From an uncultured Oscillospiraceae bacterium (GTDB lineage Bacteria > Bacillota > Clostridia > Oscillospirales > Oscillospiraceae): 61,858 nucleotides of DNA. How positions within the stretch are numbered: position 1 is the first letter of the stretch; each line of letters opens with the position of its first letter. Of the stretch, positions 53,457 through 61,850 are shown piece after piece. Made by a program: the position numbers and the translations under genes. The notes beneath the pieces were generated by a model. The model saw nothing but the letters and a program-made list of their open reading frames with translations, did not search any database and had not been told where the DNA came from. The stretch is from contig CANQBA010000015.1 in assembly GCA_947589545.1 (NCBI GenBank), forward strand, positions 1 to 61,858, written 5' to 3'.

Positions 53457-55979
53457 TTGTACAAAAGACTGGGCAAAACGGCGGCATTCTGGGCTGTCAC
53501 GGTATTTGCGTTTGAGCTTGCGTTCCATATCCTTGTAAACGGGGCGCTTTTGGGACGCTTCTGGTTTTCTGTGCCCTTCACCCTTTCTCTGGCGGTCTTT
53601 TTGACGGCGCTGACCCACGCGCTGCCCTGGGAGAGGGTCAACCGTGCGGTGAGCTTTCTCATTTTGGGTGCGCTTATCCTTATTTTCGGTGTCCAGACAG
53701 TGTATTTCAAAATCTTCAAGGATCTTCTGTCCCTGGCATACGTCTCCATGGGCGGCGAGGCCGTGGAAAACTACATGGTCGCCACGCTGGACGGCATCTG
53801 CCGGAGTTTGGGCTTTATCCTTCTGTACCTGGCGCCCGTTCCGGTGTTGGCGGTGCTGCTGCGCAGGAAAATTCTCGACTGTGGCCGGGTGGAGCTTCAC
53901 CCTGTGGTGATAACCGCCTGCGCCAGCGTCCTCCTCTTCGCTCTGGGCGTTCCGGCGGAGGACGGCTCCGTGCGGGCCGAGGCATACCACGACCCCCTGG
54001 CCGCTGTGGGGCGGCAGGAGAGCTGGTTCGGCCTTCTGACGGCGGAGCGCATGGATCTCATGCGCTTGGGGCAGGACGAGACGGGGGATATCAGCGCGGT
54101 GGTGGATCTCACTGGCGGCCAGACCGCGCTCGAGACCGGGCCCTCGGAGTCCCGGGATCCGAAGAACGCCTCCACGGCGGCGACCGATTCCTCCGATATC
54201 GACTTGGAGCCCGAGCCGGAGCGAAACGTCCTAAAGGCGCTGGACTTTGAAAAGCTGGAGACTGCGGCGGACGATGATGCCCTCCGGGAGCTCAACGCCT
54301 ACTTCTCCCGGCTTTCCGGTACCGCGAAAAACGAATACACCGGTATTTTTGAGGGCTTCAACGTCATTGAGCTGTGCGCTGAGTCCTTCTCGCCGTACCT
54401 CATCGACCCGGAGCTTACGCCCACGCTCTACAGGCTGTCGACGGAGGGCTTCGTTCTCAACAATTTCTACTGCTCCTTCAGCGGCACCACCTCCAACGGC
54501 GAGTATTCCATGTGCATGGGGCTTTTACCGGATCTCACCAGGATGAGCTTCGTAAGCTCCACTGAGAACCTGGTACCCTTCACGCTGGGAAATCAGTTCG
54601 TCTCCGCGCGTCTTGCGGCCTATTCTTATCACAACAACATCGCCGCCTTCTACGGGCGCATCAACACCCATCCCAACATGGGCTACACCTTCAGGGCCAT
54701 CGATTTCGGCCTCGATATGGTCCAGGGCCACCCGGCCTCGGATCTGGAGATGATGGAAAAGACGGTGGACGAGTACATATCTGAGCCTCAGTTCGCCGTC
54801 CACTACATGACCTACTCCGGCCACAATCCCTATACGCCCGGCAACAACGAAATGGGCGACAAGAACTGGAATCGCGTGGCGGATCTGGACTTCTCGGAGG
54901 ACACAAAGATCTACCTGGCCGCCAACCTGGAGCTGGAGGACGCCCTGACATACCTTATTGGGCGTCTGGAGGAGGCCGGCATTGCCGACAGAACGCTCAT
55001 CGTCCTCACCGGCGACCACTACCCCTACGCCCTGAGCGAGGAGGAGTATGCCGCCCTGGCCGGGGAGGAGGCCATGGCCGATCCCTTCTGGAAGTATAAA
55101 AACAGCTTTATCTGCTGGACCGCAGCCATGAGCGAGCCGGTATATGTGGATGACTACTGCTGCACGCAGGACATTTTGCCCACGATCTCCAACCTTCTGG
55201 GCCTTCCGTACGACTCGCGCCTCATGACAGGTACCGACGTCCTGTCCGGCAGCACCCACATCGCCATTTTGCAAAACGGTTCCTTTTTGACGCGGGATCT
55301 GGTCTACGACGCCGCCTCCGGCAAGACGACCTACAAAACGCCGGAGAAGGAGCTGCCCGCAGGGTACGCCGAGGTGCTTGTAAAGGCCGTGAAGAACCAG
55401 TTTTCCGTCTCCGCCGCGGTTTTGAGGAACGACTATTACCGCTTTGCCTTTGATACCTGCGGCATGAGCGCCGGGCACACGGGACATCACACCAACGCGT
55501 CCTTTAAGGACACCGCCGGGACCTGGTACGAGGCGGATCTGGAGCTGTTGGCGGGGTCGGGCGTGGTCAACGGCAGCTGGGGCTATTTCCACGGCGATAA
55601 TCCCTGCACCCGAGCGGATTTTCTCTCTATGATCGACCGCCTCATCTATCCGCCGGAGCCGGAGGAGAACACCCTTCCGTATACCGATCTGAGCGCAAGC
55701 GACTGGTTTTACGGGGCTGCCTTACGCCTGTGGGGCGTGGGGCTCCTCCCGGAGAGCGAAACGCTGCGCCCCTCAGAGCCCATCACCCCTGACGCGGCCC
55801 GGGAATATCTCACGGGAGCGGCTGTGTACCTGGGCATCGAGGACGCCGGGAGCTGGGCCGCCCGGGTGGTGGAGGACACCCTGACCCGCGCCGCCGAGGC
55901 GGGGGAGGACACCCAAACCCTCACCCGCGGCGCCGTTACCCCCCTCATTGCCGCCCTCATGTCCTACCTGGATATGTAA
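53457..55979 (+). CDS. LTA-synthase-like membrane sulfatase with C-terminal SLH domains
   Basis: An 840-residue protein. About five membrane helices (8-165), linker, then an LtaS-type extracellular domain: E309 in CAESFS, nucleophile T345 in TTSNGEYS, D520-H521 in TGDHYPY. Uniquely among the three paralogues here it ends with S-layer-homology repeats: SLH1 683-730 (FKDTAGTWYEADLELLAGSG), SLH2 742-792 (YTDLSASDWFYGAALRLWG), and a weaker third to the end. SLH domains bind pyruvylated wall polymers. TTG 53457 is used because GGGGAG lies seven bases upstream; no better start is seen. Monocistronic. Confidence 0.85.
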   Translation: MYKRLGKTAAFWAVTVFAFELAFHILVNGALLGRFWFSVPFTLSLAVFLTALTHALPWERVNRAVSFLILGALILIFGVQTVYFKIFKDLLSLAYVSMGGEAVENYMVATLDGICRSLGFILLYLAPVPVLAVLLRRKILDCGRVELHPVVITACASVLLFALGVPAEDGSVRAEAYHDPLAAVGRQESWFGLLTAERMDLMRLGQDETGDISAVVDLTGGQTALETGPSESRDPKNASTAATDSSDIDLEPEPERNVLKALDFEKLETAADDDALRELNAYFSRLSGTAKNEYTGIFEGFNVIELCAESFSPYLIDPELTPTLYRLSTEGFVLNNFYCSFSGTTSNGEYSMCMGLLPDLTRMSFVSSTENLVPFTLGNQFVSARLAAYSYHNNIAAFYGRINTHPNMGYTFRAIDFGLDMVQGHPASDLEMMEKTVDEYISEPQFAVHYMTYSGHNPYTPGNNEMGDKNWNRVADLDFSEDTKIYLAANLELEDALTYLIGRLEEAGIADRTLIVLTGDHYPYALSEEEYAALAGEEAMADPFWKYKNSFICWTAAMSEPVYVDDYCCTQDILPTISNLLGLPYDSRLMTGTDVLSGSTHIAILQNGSFLTRDLVYDAASGKTTYKTPEKELPAGYAEVLVKAVKNQFSVSAAVLRNDYYRFAFDTCGMSAGHTGHHTNASFKDTAGTWYEADLELLAGSGVVNGSWGYFHGDNPCTRADFLSMIDRLIYPPEPEENTLPYTDLSASDWFYGAALRLWGVGLLPESETLRPSEPITPDAAREYLTGAAVYLGIEDAGSWAARVVEDTLTRAAEAGEDTQTLTRGAVTPLIAALMSYLDM

Positions 55980-56019
55980 TTCTTGGATCACACGAAATTC
56001 AGGGCACGTATCCCTTTGC

Positions 56020-56049
56020 CTCAAAAGCCCCCCAACGGGGGCTTTTGAG
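56020..56049. terminator. Hairpin between the SLH-sulfatase gene and the small minus-strand gene
   Basis: CTCAAAAGCCCCC (56020-56032) pairs with GGGGGCTTTTGAG (56037-56049) around CAAC. A and T runs within the stem would serve both directions; there is no separate T tail. Confidence 0.65.
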
Positions 56050-56055
56050 CCGGAT

Positions 56056-56226
56056 CTACATGATGTGCTCCTCCGCGCAGTCGTCCACCACCCGAAAGCC
56101 CATCTCGCCGGGAGGCGCTGTGGGGAAGCGCGCGATGGAGGCGCTGTCAAATTTGTTGACCAGACGCTTTTCCGGGTCTAAGCGAACGCTGTCCGGAAGG
56201 GGCGGCTTTTTCTTTTTTCTCGACAT
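56056..56226 (-). CDS. Small basic protein of 56 residues, unknown function
   Basis: ATG 56226 to TAG 56056 encodes a 56-residue protein: a run of Lys/Arg at the start (SRKKKKPP), then LPDSVRLDPEKRLVNKFDS, a Pro/Gly-rich middle and an acidic end with DDCAEEH. AAAGAGGTGA sits at the right distance upstream, which strongly suggests translation. It lies alone on the minus strand between two plus-strand genes, backed by the hairpin at 56020. I do not recognise a family. Confidence 0.65.
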   Translation of the reverse strand: MSRKKKKPPLPDSVRLDPEKRLVNKFDSASIARFPTAPPGEMGFRVVDDCAEEHIM

Positions 56227-56269
56227 GCGATCACCTCTTTGATAACTTTCCCCGGCGACCCGATTTTTA

Positions 56270-56298
56270 TTGACAATCCCCCCGCGCCAATCTATAAT
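56270..56298 (+). promoter_or_regulatory. Consensus promoter of guaA
   Basis: TTGACA (56270-56275), 17 bases, TATAAT (56293-56298), about 65 bases before the start; no purine riboswitch fold was recognised in the leader. Confidence 0.8.
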
Positions 56299-56365
56299 TT
56301 ATACTAGTTTTCTTTTTTATACGGGAGAATAGGATCAGAAAAAATCAGAAAAATGAGGTACGGAT

Positions 56366-57913
56366 ATGAGAAACGAGACAGTCATCGTCCTGGATTTTGG
56401 CGGACAGTACAACCAGCTCATCGCCCGCCGGGTGCGTGAGTGCCATGTCTATTGCGAAGTCCTGCCCTATACGACGCCTTTGGAGAAGATCCGCCAGATG
56501 GCGCCCCTGGGCATCATCTTTACCGGCGGGCCGGGGAGCGTTTATGAGGCGGATTCCCCCCAGGCCGACCCGGCGATCTTCTCCCTGGGCGTGCCTATCC
56601 TGGGCATCTGCTACGGCTGTCAGCTCCTGGCCCACAACCTGGGCGGGCGCGTTACGGCGGCTGGGGAGGACTCCGCCAGGGAGTACGGCAAAACGGAGAC
56701 GTATTTCGACCCCGCCTGCAAACTTTTCAAGGATCTTCCTGAAAAGGGCGTGACCTGGATGAGCCACGGGGATTATATGGAGAAGGTGCCGGAAGGCTTT
56801 TCCCTTGCGGCCCACTCCGACGCCTGCCCCAATGTGGCCATCTGCGACGAGAAGCGAGGCTTTTACGGCGTCCAGTTCCACCCGGAGGTGAATCACACGG
56901 AGAACGGGACGGCGATGCTGAGAAACTTCCTCTATGAGGTCTGCGGCGCCGCCGGGGACTGGACCATGGGGGACTATAAGGAGACGGCCATCCGACAGCT
57001 CCGGGAGAAGATCGGGGACGGCAAGGTGCTTCTGGCCCTGTCCGGCGGCGTGGATTCCTCCGTGGCGGCGGCGCTGCTGGCCGAGGCAGTGGGCCCGCAG
57101 CTCACCTGCGTCTTTGTCGACCACGGCCTCATGCGTAAAAATGAGGGCGACGAGGTGGAGAACGCCTTCAAAAAGTGGAAACTCCATTTTGTCCGGGCCG
57201 ACCGCGAGGAGCTGTTTTTATCGAAGCTGGCGGGCGTTACGGAGCCGGAGAAAAAGAGAAAGATCATCGGCGAGGAATTCATTCGCGTTTTTGAGATCGA
57301 GGCTAAGAAGATCGGGCAGGTGGATTTCCTGGCCCAGGGCACCATTTACCCGGACGTGATCGAATCCGGCTCCGGCAAGGCCGGCGCGGCGGTCATCAAG
57401 AGCCACCACAACGTAGGCGGCCTGCCCGATACCGTGGATTTCAAGGAGATCGTCGAGCCGCTGCGGATGCTCTTCAAGGACGAGGTCCGCGCCCTTGGCC
57501 GGGAGCTGGGACTGCCGGAGTATCTTGTCATGCGCCAGCCCTTCCCGGGGCCGGGGCTTGCCATCCGGGTCATCGGTGATATCACAAAGGAGAAGCTGGA
57601 TACCCTCCGGGAGGCCGATTTCATCTTCCGGGACGAGGTGGCAAAGGCGGGCCTGGAGGGCTCCATGAGCCAGTATTTCGCGGTGCTGACCAATATGCGC
57701 TCGGTGGGCGTCATGGGCGACGGCCGGACGTACGACTATACCCTGGCTCTGCGCTCCGTCACCACCAGCGACTTCATGACCGCCGACTGGACGCGGATCC
57801 CCTACGACGTTCTCGACCGGGCCAGCACCCGCATCGTCAACGAAGTCCCCGGCGTTAACCGGGTGGTGTACGATATCACCAGCAAACCCCCGGCGACGAT
57901 AGAGTGGGAATGA
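56366..57913 (+). CDS. guaA: GMP synthase (glutamine-hydrolysing)
   Basis: A 515-residue enzyme converting XMP to GMP. GATase domain with C82 (GICYGCQLL), H172 and E174 (VQFHPEV); ATP pyrophosphatase P-loop SGGVDSS (226-232); dimerisation domain ending in [17 protein letters not shown] precedes ATG 56366. The 3' end of guaA is a known insertion site for integrative elements, and such an element begins right after the stop. Confidence 0.95.
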   Translation: MRNETVIVLDFGGQYNQLIARRVRECHVYCEVLPYTTPLEKIRQMAPLGIIFTGGPGSVYEADSPQADPAIFSLGVPILGICYGCQLLAHNLGGRVTAAGEDSAREYGKTETYFDPACKLFKDLPEKGVTWMSHGDYMEKVPEGFSLAAHSDACPNVAICDEKRGFYGVQFHPEVNHTENGTAMLRNFLYEVCGAAGDWTMGDYKETAIRQLREKIGDGKVLLALSGGVDSSVAAALLAEAVGPQLTCVFVDHGLMRKNEGDEVENAFKKWKLHFVRADREELFLSKLAGVTEPEKKRKIIGEEFIRVFEIEAKKIGQVDFLAQGTIYPDVIESGSGKAGAAVIKSHHNVGGLPDTVDFKEIVEPLRMLFKDEVRALGRELGLPEYLVMRQPFPGPGLAIRVIGDITKEKLDTLREADFIFRDEVAKAGLEGSMSQYFAVLTNMRSVGVMGDGRTYDYTLALRSVTTSDFMTADWTRIPYDVLDRASTRIVNEVPGVNRVVYDITSKPPATIEWE

Positions 57914-57915
57914 AA
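57880..57915 (+). other. Probable left attachment site (attL) in the 3' end of guaA
   Basis: The last codons of guaA (ending CGACGATAGAGTGGGAATGA) directly abut element genes. Integrases of this class recombine in this conserved coding end and restore the gene. The matching right copy should lie beyond the window, so the core cannot be delimited here. Confidence 0.5.
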
Positions 57916-57918
57916 ATC

Positions 57919-57961
57919 TGAAATCCCGTACCCGTTGCGGCGCAAGGGCTCCGGGATTTCA
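57919..57961. terminator. Long hairpin just after guaA
   Basis: TGAAATCCCG (57919-57928) pairs with CGGGATTTCA (57952-57961); inside, CCC(G)TTGC pairs with GCAAGGG. There is no T tail. It may end guaA or be an integrase/excisionase site next to attL. Confidence 0.5.
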
Positions 57962-58081
57962 AGGCCCTCCCGTGATAACGATTTGATAACGCTCCCCTCA
58001 AACCGCTTTATTCTGCATCCCCGGTGGATTGCAGGTAAAAAGTGTTCTTTTGCGGTTTCCGGGTGACAAAATCCATATTTG

Positions 58082-58119
58082 AAAGCCCTTACCGATGGCA
58101 ACGTCGGTAAGGGCTTTTT
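58082..58119. terminator. Terminator at the end of the XRE repressor gene
   Basis: AAAGCCCTTACCGA (58082-58095) pairs with TCGGTAAGGGCTTT (58104-58117) around an 8-base loop, with T (plus) and A (minus T) runs on both sides. It can act in both directions. Confidence 0.85.
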
Positions 58120-58124
58120 GTCGT

Positions 58125-58658
58125 CTATTCGTCTGTGTCCAGCTTGTCCCGGAGGGCGTCCACCAAAGCGTCGCTCAATTCCTGCGAGGGGACTTTGGCC
58201 CACCGCTGGGTGGTGTCGTACTTGGGGTAGTTGTACCGCCAGCGGTCATAGTCCTCGCTGGTGATTTCCCCGGCGTCCAGCCGCCGTTTCTGCTCCGCCC
58301 AGGCGGTAAGCATTTCAAACATGGCGTGGTAGGCCGTACCCTTGGACTTGTCCAGCCGGAGGCAAATCTCACCGTCGATCTCCCCGATGGTCAGGCCCCG
58401 GATGTCCTCTAAAGCAAAGAGGGTGTGCATCAGGCCGATGTCGGTGTCTATGTCCGGGACGGTCAGGGCGCTGGGAGAGATGTCAAAGAAGCCGGCAAGC
58501 GAGTTGGTCAGCTCCGCCTTGGGTGTGCGGCTCCCCGTTTCGTACTGCGCCATCCGCACATCGGCGGAGCGTTCCGGGAACCCCATCACCTGACCGAGAT
58601 ATTTCTGTGTGACGCCATTCTTGTTGCGGAAGAAGCGGATACGTTCACCAATCGACAT
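58125..58658 (-). CDS. XRE-family repressor of the integrative element
   Basis: A 177-residue protein with an N-terminal Cro/CI helix-turn-helix (RIRFFRNKNGVTQKYLGQ, then RSADVRMAQYETGSRTP) and a C-terminal region of about 100 residues without known motif. ATG 58658 has CGGAG upstream; the longer frame runs into the promoter. Divergent from xis-int, with two TGTTTAGAAAC repeats between, so it is the likely lysogeny-type repressor of the element. Confidence 0.82.
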   Translation of the reverse strand: MSIGERIRFFRNKNGVTQKYLGQVMGFPERSADVRMAQYETGSRTPKAELTNSLAGFFDISPSALTVPDIDTDIGLMHTLFALEDIRGLTIGEIDGEICLRLDKSKGTAYHAMFEMLTAWAEQKRRLDAGEITSEDYDRWRYNYPKYDTTQRWAKVPSQELSDALVDALRDKLDTDE

Positions 58659-58695
58659 AGCTGTCAACTCCGTTCTGTGTAGTGGGAATACCTGA

Positions 58696-58724
58696 AGTAT
58701 AGCAGATATGTTTAGAAACGTCAA
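58696..58724 (-). promoter_or_regulatory. Promoter of the XRE repressor gene with operator 1
   Basis: Minus strand TTGACG (58724-58719), 17 bases, TATACT (58701-58696). The repeat TGTTTAGAAAC (58709-58719) fills the spacer, an expected place for autorepression. Confidence 0.65.
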
Positions 58725-58742
58725 GATAAAAATAAATAAATT

Positions 58743-58797
58743 TGTTTAGAAACTTTTCTCTGAAGGTCTTGACATAACGGAATAGGTTTAGTATAAT
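58743..58797 (+). promoter_or_regulatory. xis-int promoter with operator 2
   Basis: TTGACA (58769-58774), 17 bases, TATAAT (58792-58797), full consensus. A second TGTTTAGAAAC copy (58743-58753) lies just upstream, 34 bases from the first. Confidence 0.75.
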
Positions 58798-58843
58798 AGG
58801 GCTACGTTAAGCAAATAGCGTTAATATACAAGGAGGGGCCACA

Positions 58844-59032
58844 ATGGAAAACAGATTCATCAACGCAGAGGAAGTCGCCGCTGAGCTGGGCGTATCGAAG
58901 CCCTACGCTTATAAGCTCATCCGGCAGCTCAACGAGGAAGTGAAGGGAAAGGGATTCATCACCGTATCGGGGCGGGTCAACCGCCAGTATTTCAATGAGC
59001 GGTTCTACTGGACCAGGAAGGAGGAGAACTGA
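58844..59032 (+). CDS. Excisionase-like helix-turn-helix protein
   Basis: A 62-residue winged-helix DNA-binding protein (INAEEVAAELGVSKPYAYKLIRQL is split over the two helices) as found upstream of Firmicutes tyrosine integrases. AAGGAGGGG precedes ATG 58844. Its stop overlaps the integrase start (TGATG). It would favour excision by bending the attachment site. Confidence 0.78.
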   Translation: MENRFINAEEVAAELGVSKPYAYKLIRQLNEEVKGKGFITVSGRVNRQYFNERFYWTRKEEN

Positions 59033-60109
59033 TGCCGGTATTCAAGGACGACAAACGGGGCACATGGTACGTCATGGTGTGGTATCAGGACTGGACAGGG
59101 GAGCGGAAACAGAAGTGCAAGCGAGGCTTTTCCACCAAGCGGGAGGCCCAGGAATGGGAGCGCAGCTTCCAGTTGCAGACCTCCGCCGACTTGGATATGA
59201 CCTTTGAAGCCTTCGTGGAGCTCTACACCAAGGATGTGAAGCCCCGTCTCAAGGAGAACACCTGGCAGACAAAGGAGAACATCATCCAGAAGAAGATCTT
59301 GCCCTACTTCGGCAAGCGGAAGATCAGCGAGATTACCACCAAGGATGTGATCGCATGGCAGAACGAGCAGTTGGCCTACCGGGATGAGAACCACAAGCCC
59401 TATTCATCCTCCTATCTCAAGACTCTGCACAACCAGCTCAGCGCCATCCTCAACCACGCTGTTCGCTTCTACGATCTGCGCTCCAATCCCGCACGCCAAG
59501 GCCGGGAACATGGGGACGGAAGAGCGGAAGGAAATGCTGTTCTGGACCAAGGAAGAGTATCTGAAATTCGCGGATGCTATGATGGACAAGCCTGTTTCCT
59601 ATTACGCTTTCGAGATGCTCTACTGGTGCGGTATCCGGGAGGGGGAGCTGCTGGCCCTCACCCCGGCGGACTTCGACTTCGAGGCCGGGACGGTCAGGAT
59701 CAATAAGTCCTATCAGCGGCTCCACAAGGAGGATGTCATAACTTCTCCCAAAACGAAGAAAAGCAACCGCACCATCAAGATGCCGGATTTCCTCCGGGAT
59801 GAGATGAAGGACTACTTGGGGATGCTCTACGGGGTCAAGAAAAAGGACCGTATCTTCACCTGCACAAAGAGTTACCTCCATCACGAGATGGACAGGGGAG
59901 CGAAAGAGGCCGGGGTAAAGCGCATCAGGATACACGATTTGAGACATTCACACATTTCGCTTCTGATCGACATGGGCTTCTCAGCGGTGGCGATTGCTGA
60001 CAGGGTAGGGCATGAGAGCATCGAGATCACCTATCGTTACGCGCACTTGTTTCCGTCCAAGCAGACGGAGATGGCAAACAAACTGGACTTTGAAAGGATG
60101 GGGAAATAA
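59032..60109 (+). pseudogene. Tyrosine-type site-specific integrase, frameshifted
   Basis: The first frame (ATG 59032-ca. 59494) has the AP2-like arm-binding domain (GTWYVMVWYQDWTGERKQK) and SAM-like core-binding domain; the second frame (to 60109) has the catalytic domain with Arg in CGIREGEL, HDLRHSHIS, GH, and Tyr in YRYAH. They join smoothly (NPAAKAGNMG) if one C near 59494 is removed, giving a protein of about 358 residues. As given, the integrase cannot be made in one piece, so the element may be locked in place. Confidence 0.8.
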
Positions 60110-60429
60110 TGTCAGCCAAAAACCTGGATAACAAGAACCGTTGGAGGAACAAGACCGTGGCCTTCCGGGTGTCCCCGGAGGAGGACGAGCAGATAGAGGC
60201 CGCTGTACGGCTCTCCGGCCTCACCAAGCAAGACTACATCACCCGGCGGCTCCTGTGCCGGGATGTGGTGGTGCAGGGCAATCCCAGGGTCTACAAGGCC
60301 CTCAGAGACGAATTGGCCGCCGTGCTTACGGAGCTGCGGCGCATCGGGGCGGGGAACAGCGTGGACGGAGATTTGCTGGACACCATCAACATGATCGCCG
60401 CGATCCTGAAAGGAATGAAGGAGGAATGA
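60109..60429 (+). CDS. MobC-like mobilisation accessory protein (ribbon-helix-helix)
   Basis: A 106-residue protein: basic start, ribbon-helix-helix-like segment (KTVAFRVSPEEDEQIEAAVRLSG, split), then helices (LAAVLTELRRIGAG). This matches small relaxosome proteins of the MobC type common in Firmicutes integrative elements. ATG 60109 overlaps the integrase stop (TAATG). The relaxase itself would lie beyond the window. Confidence 0.65.
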   Translation: MSAKNLDNKNRWRNKTVAFRVSPEEDEQIEAAVRLSGLTKQDYITRRLLCRDVVVQGNPRVYKALRDELAAVLTELRRIGAGNSVDGDLLDTINMIAAILKGMKEE

Positions 60430-60433
60430 TTGA

Positions 60434-61579
60434 TTGAAGGATTCCCAGAAAACGAAAAGGACTGTCCCGGTTCCGTCTGTTGGCGCAGACGGGGAACAGC
60501 CCATTTCTCGAATGACCACCTCAAGTATAGCAGAGAAAGAAAGGGAAAGCAATCCCCCAGAGGAAGAATACCGTGAAAAGCAGCGGATGGACATCCAAGC
60601 GTATCTCCCCACTGTCACCATGAGCGAGCTCTACCAGAACGTGTACCAGAGCAGGCCGCCCGTCATCGACGGTCTGCTCTATCCGGGGACGTACCTCTTT
60701 GCGGGGGCGTCCAAGGTGGGCAAGTCCTTCCTGATGGCGCAGCTGGCCTACCACGTCAGCACTGGTCTCCCTCTGTGGGGTTATCCCGTACACAAGGGAA
60801 CCGTTCTCTCCCTGGCGCTGGAGGATGACTACCGGCGCTTGCAGGAGAGGCTCAATCGGATGTTCGGTGTAGAGGCCACTGACGATCTTTTCCTTTCCAT
60901 CTGCGCCAAGCAGATCGGCAACGGGCTGGAGGACCAACTGAACCGGTTTGTACGGGAACATCCGAACACCAGGCTGATCATTGTGGACGTCCTTCAGCGG
61001 GTCCGGGAGTCGGGTGGAGAAAAGTACAGTTACGCCAACGACTATGAGACAGTAGTAAAGCTCAAACAGATAGCGGACAGCAATGAGATATGCCTTCTGG
61101 TGGTCCACCACACCAGGAAACAGCAGGCGGACGACAAGTTCGACATGATCTCCGGGACAAACGGCCTTGCTGGGGTGGCAGACGGAGCGTTTCTTCTTCA
61201 GAAGGAGAAGCGGACGGACATCACTGCCACCCTGGATATAGTGGGGCGGAACCAGCAGGACCAGCGGCTTTATCTCACCCGCGACATGGAGCATTTGACC
61301 TGGTTGCTGGACCGGGTAGAAACGGAGCTGTGGATCGAGCCGCCTGACCCGGTGCTGGAAGCAGTGTCCACCTTCATCACAGCGGAGAGGCCGTCCTGGG
61401 CAGGCACCGCCACGGAGCTGGCGGAGGCCCTCAAGCTGTATATGAAGCCAAACGCTCTGGCCATGCGGCTTAACGTCCGGGCGGGGAGGCTGTTAGCCGA
61501 GTACCACATCCGCTACGAGAACACCCGCACTCACGCCGGGAGGAGCATCAGCCTGACGCTGGAGCCTCCCGAAGCGTGA
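60434..61579 (+). CDS. RepA-like AAA/RecA-fold ATPase of the element
   Basis: A 381-residue hexameric-helicase-like protein (AAA_25/RepA type). Walker A GASKVGKS (91-98), Walker B LIIVDVLQRV, and HHTRKQQ then SGTNGLAGVADG as sensor motifs. Related proteins help replicate small plasmids and integrative elements. TTG 60434 is the start, with AAGGAGGA at eight bases. Followed by iteron-like repeats, supporting a replication role. Confidence 0.72.
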   Translation: MKDSQKTKRTVPVPSVGADGEQPISRMTTSSIAEKERESNPPEEEYREKQRMDIQAYLPTVTMSELYQNVYQSRPPVIDGLLYPGTYLFAGASKVGKSFLMAQLAYHVSTGLPLWGYPVHKGTVLSLALEDDYRRLQERLNRMFGVEATDDLFLSICAKQIGNGLEDQLNRFVREHPNTRLIIVDVLQRVRESGGEKYSYANDYETVVKLKQIADSNEICLLVVHHTRKQQADDKFDMISGTNGLAGVADGAFLLQKEKRTDITATLDIVGRNQQDQRLYLTRDMEHLTWLLDRVETELWIEPPDPVLEAVSTFITAERPSWAGTATELAEALKLYMKPNALAMRLNVRAGRLLAEYHIRYENTRTHAGRSISLTLEPPEA

Positions 61580-61650
61580 CGACCGTGACGACTATTTTGA
61601 GAGTAGGGGCGGTGTCAAAAACATCGTCACGGTCGTCACGGCTGTCACGG
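61575..61650. repeat. Iteron-like repeats after the RepA-like gene
   Basis: A perfect 17-base inverted pair, CGTGACGACCGTGACGA (61575-61591) and its complement (61624-61640), is itself made of 9-base units. The right side continues as TCGTCACGG, TCGTCACGG, CTGTCACGG in tandem (61624-61650). The arrangement resembles plasmid origin iterons. Confidence 0.65.
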
Positions 61651-61835
61651 GCAGGGTTTAGGCGGGGTGCAGGGTGCCCTTTTCAAAGGGCGGCCCTGCT
61701 GGGGAGGCAACCGCAGTTGCCGGGGCAAAGCCCCGAAACCACCCCGTAGGGCGCAAGGGCACTTTTGATGCGAAGTGTCAAAAGTGCTTTTGCGTTACTT
61801 TCGCAGAAAGTAACAAAGGCCGCCGCTGGCGCGGC
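61651..61835. other. Hairpin-rich non-coding region, candidate oriT/origin
   Basis: Several hairpins follow each other: GCCCTTT-TC-AAAGGGC, GGCAAC-CGCA-GTTGCC, GGGGC-AAA-GCCCC, GCACTTTTGA-N9-TCAAAAGTGC (61759-61787) and GTTACTTTC-GCA-GAAAGTAAC (61794-61814). No gene is seen. Such clusters before a mobilisation gene are typical of transfer origins. Confidence 0.45.
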
Positions 61836-61850
61836 GAAAGGAGTGTTGAT

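Noticed and set aside
56299-56365. Purine riboswitch before guaA
   Set aside because: The leader is short and AT-rich, and the conserved three-way-junction bases are not present.
59490-59500. Programmed frameshifting in the integrase
   Set aside because: No slippery heptamer or following pseudoknot is evident; a single extra C explains the break more simply.
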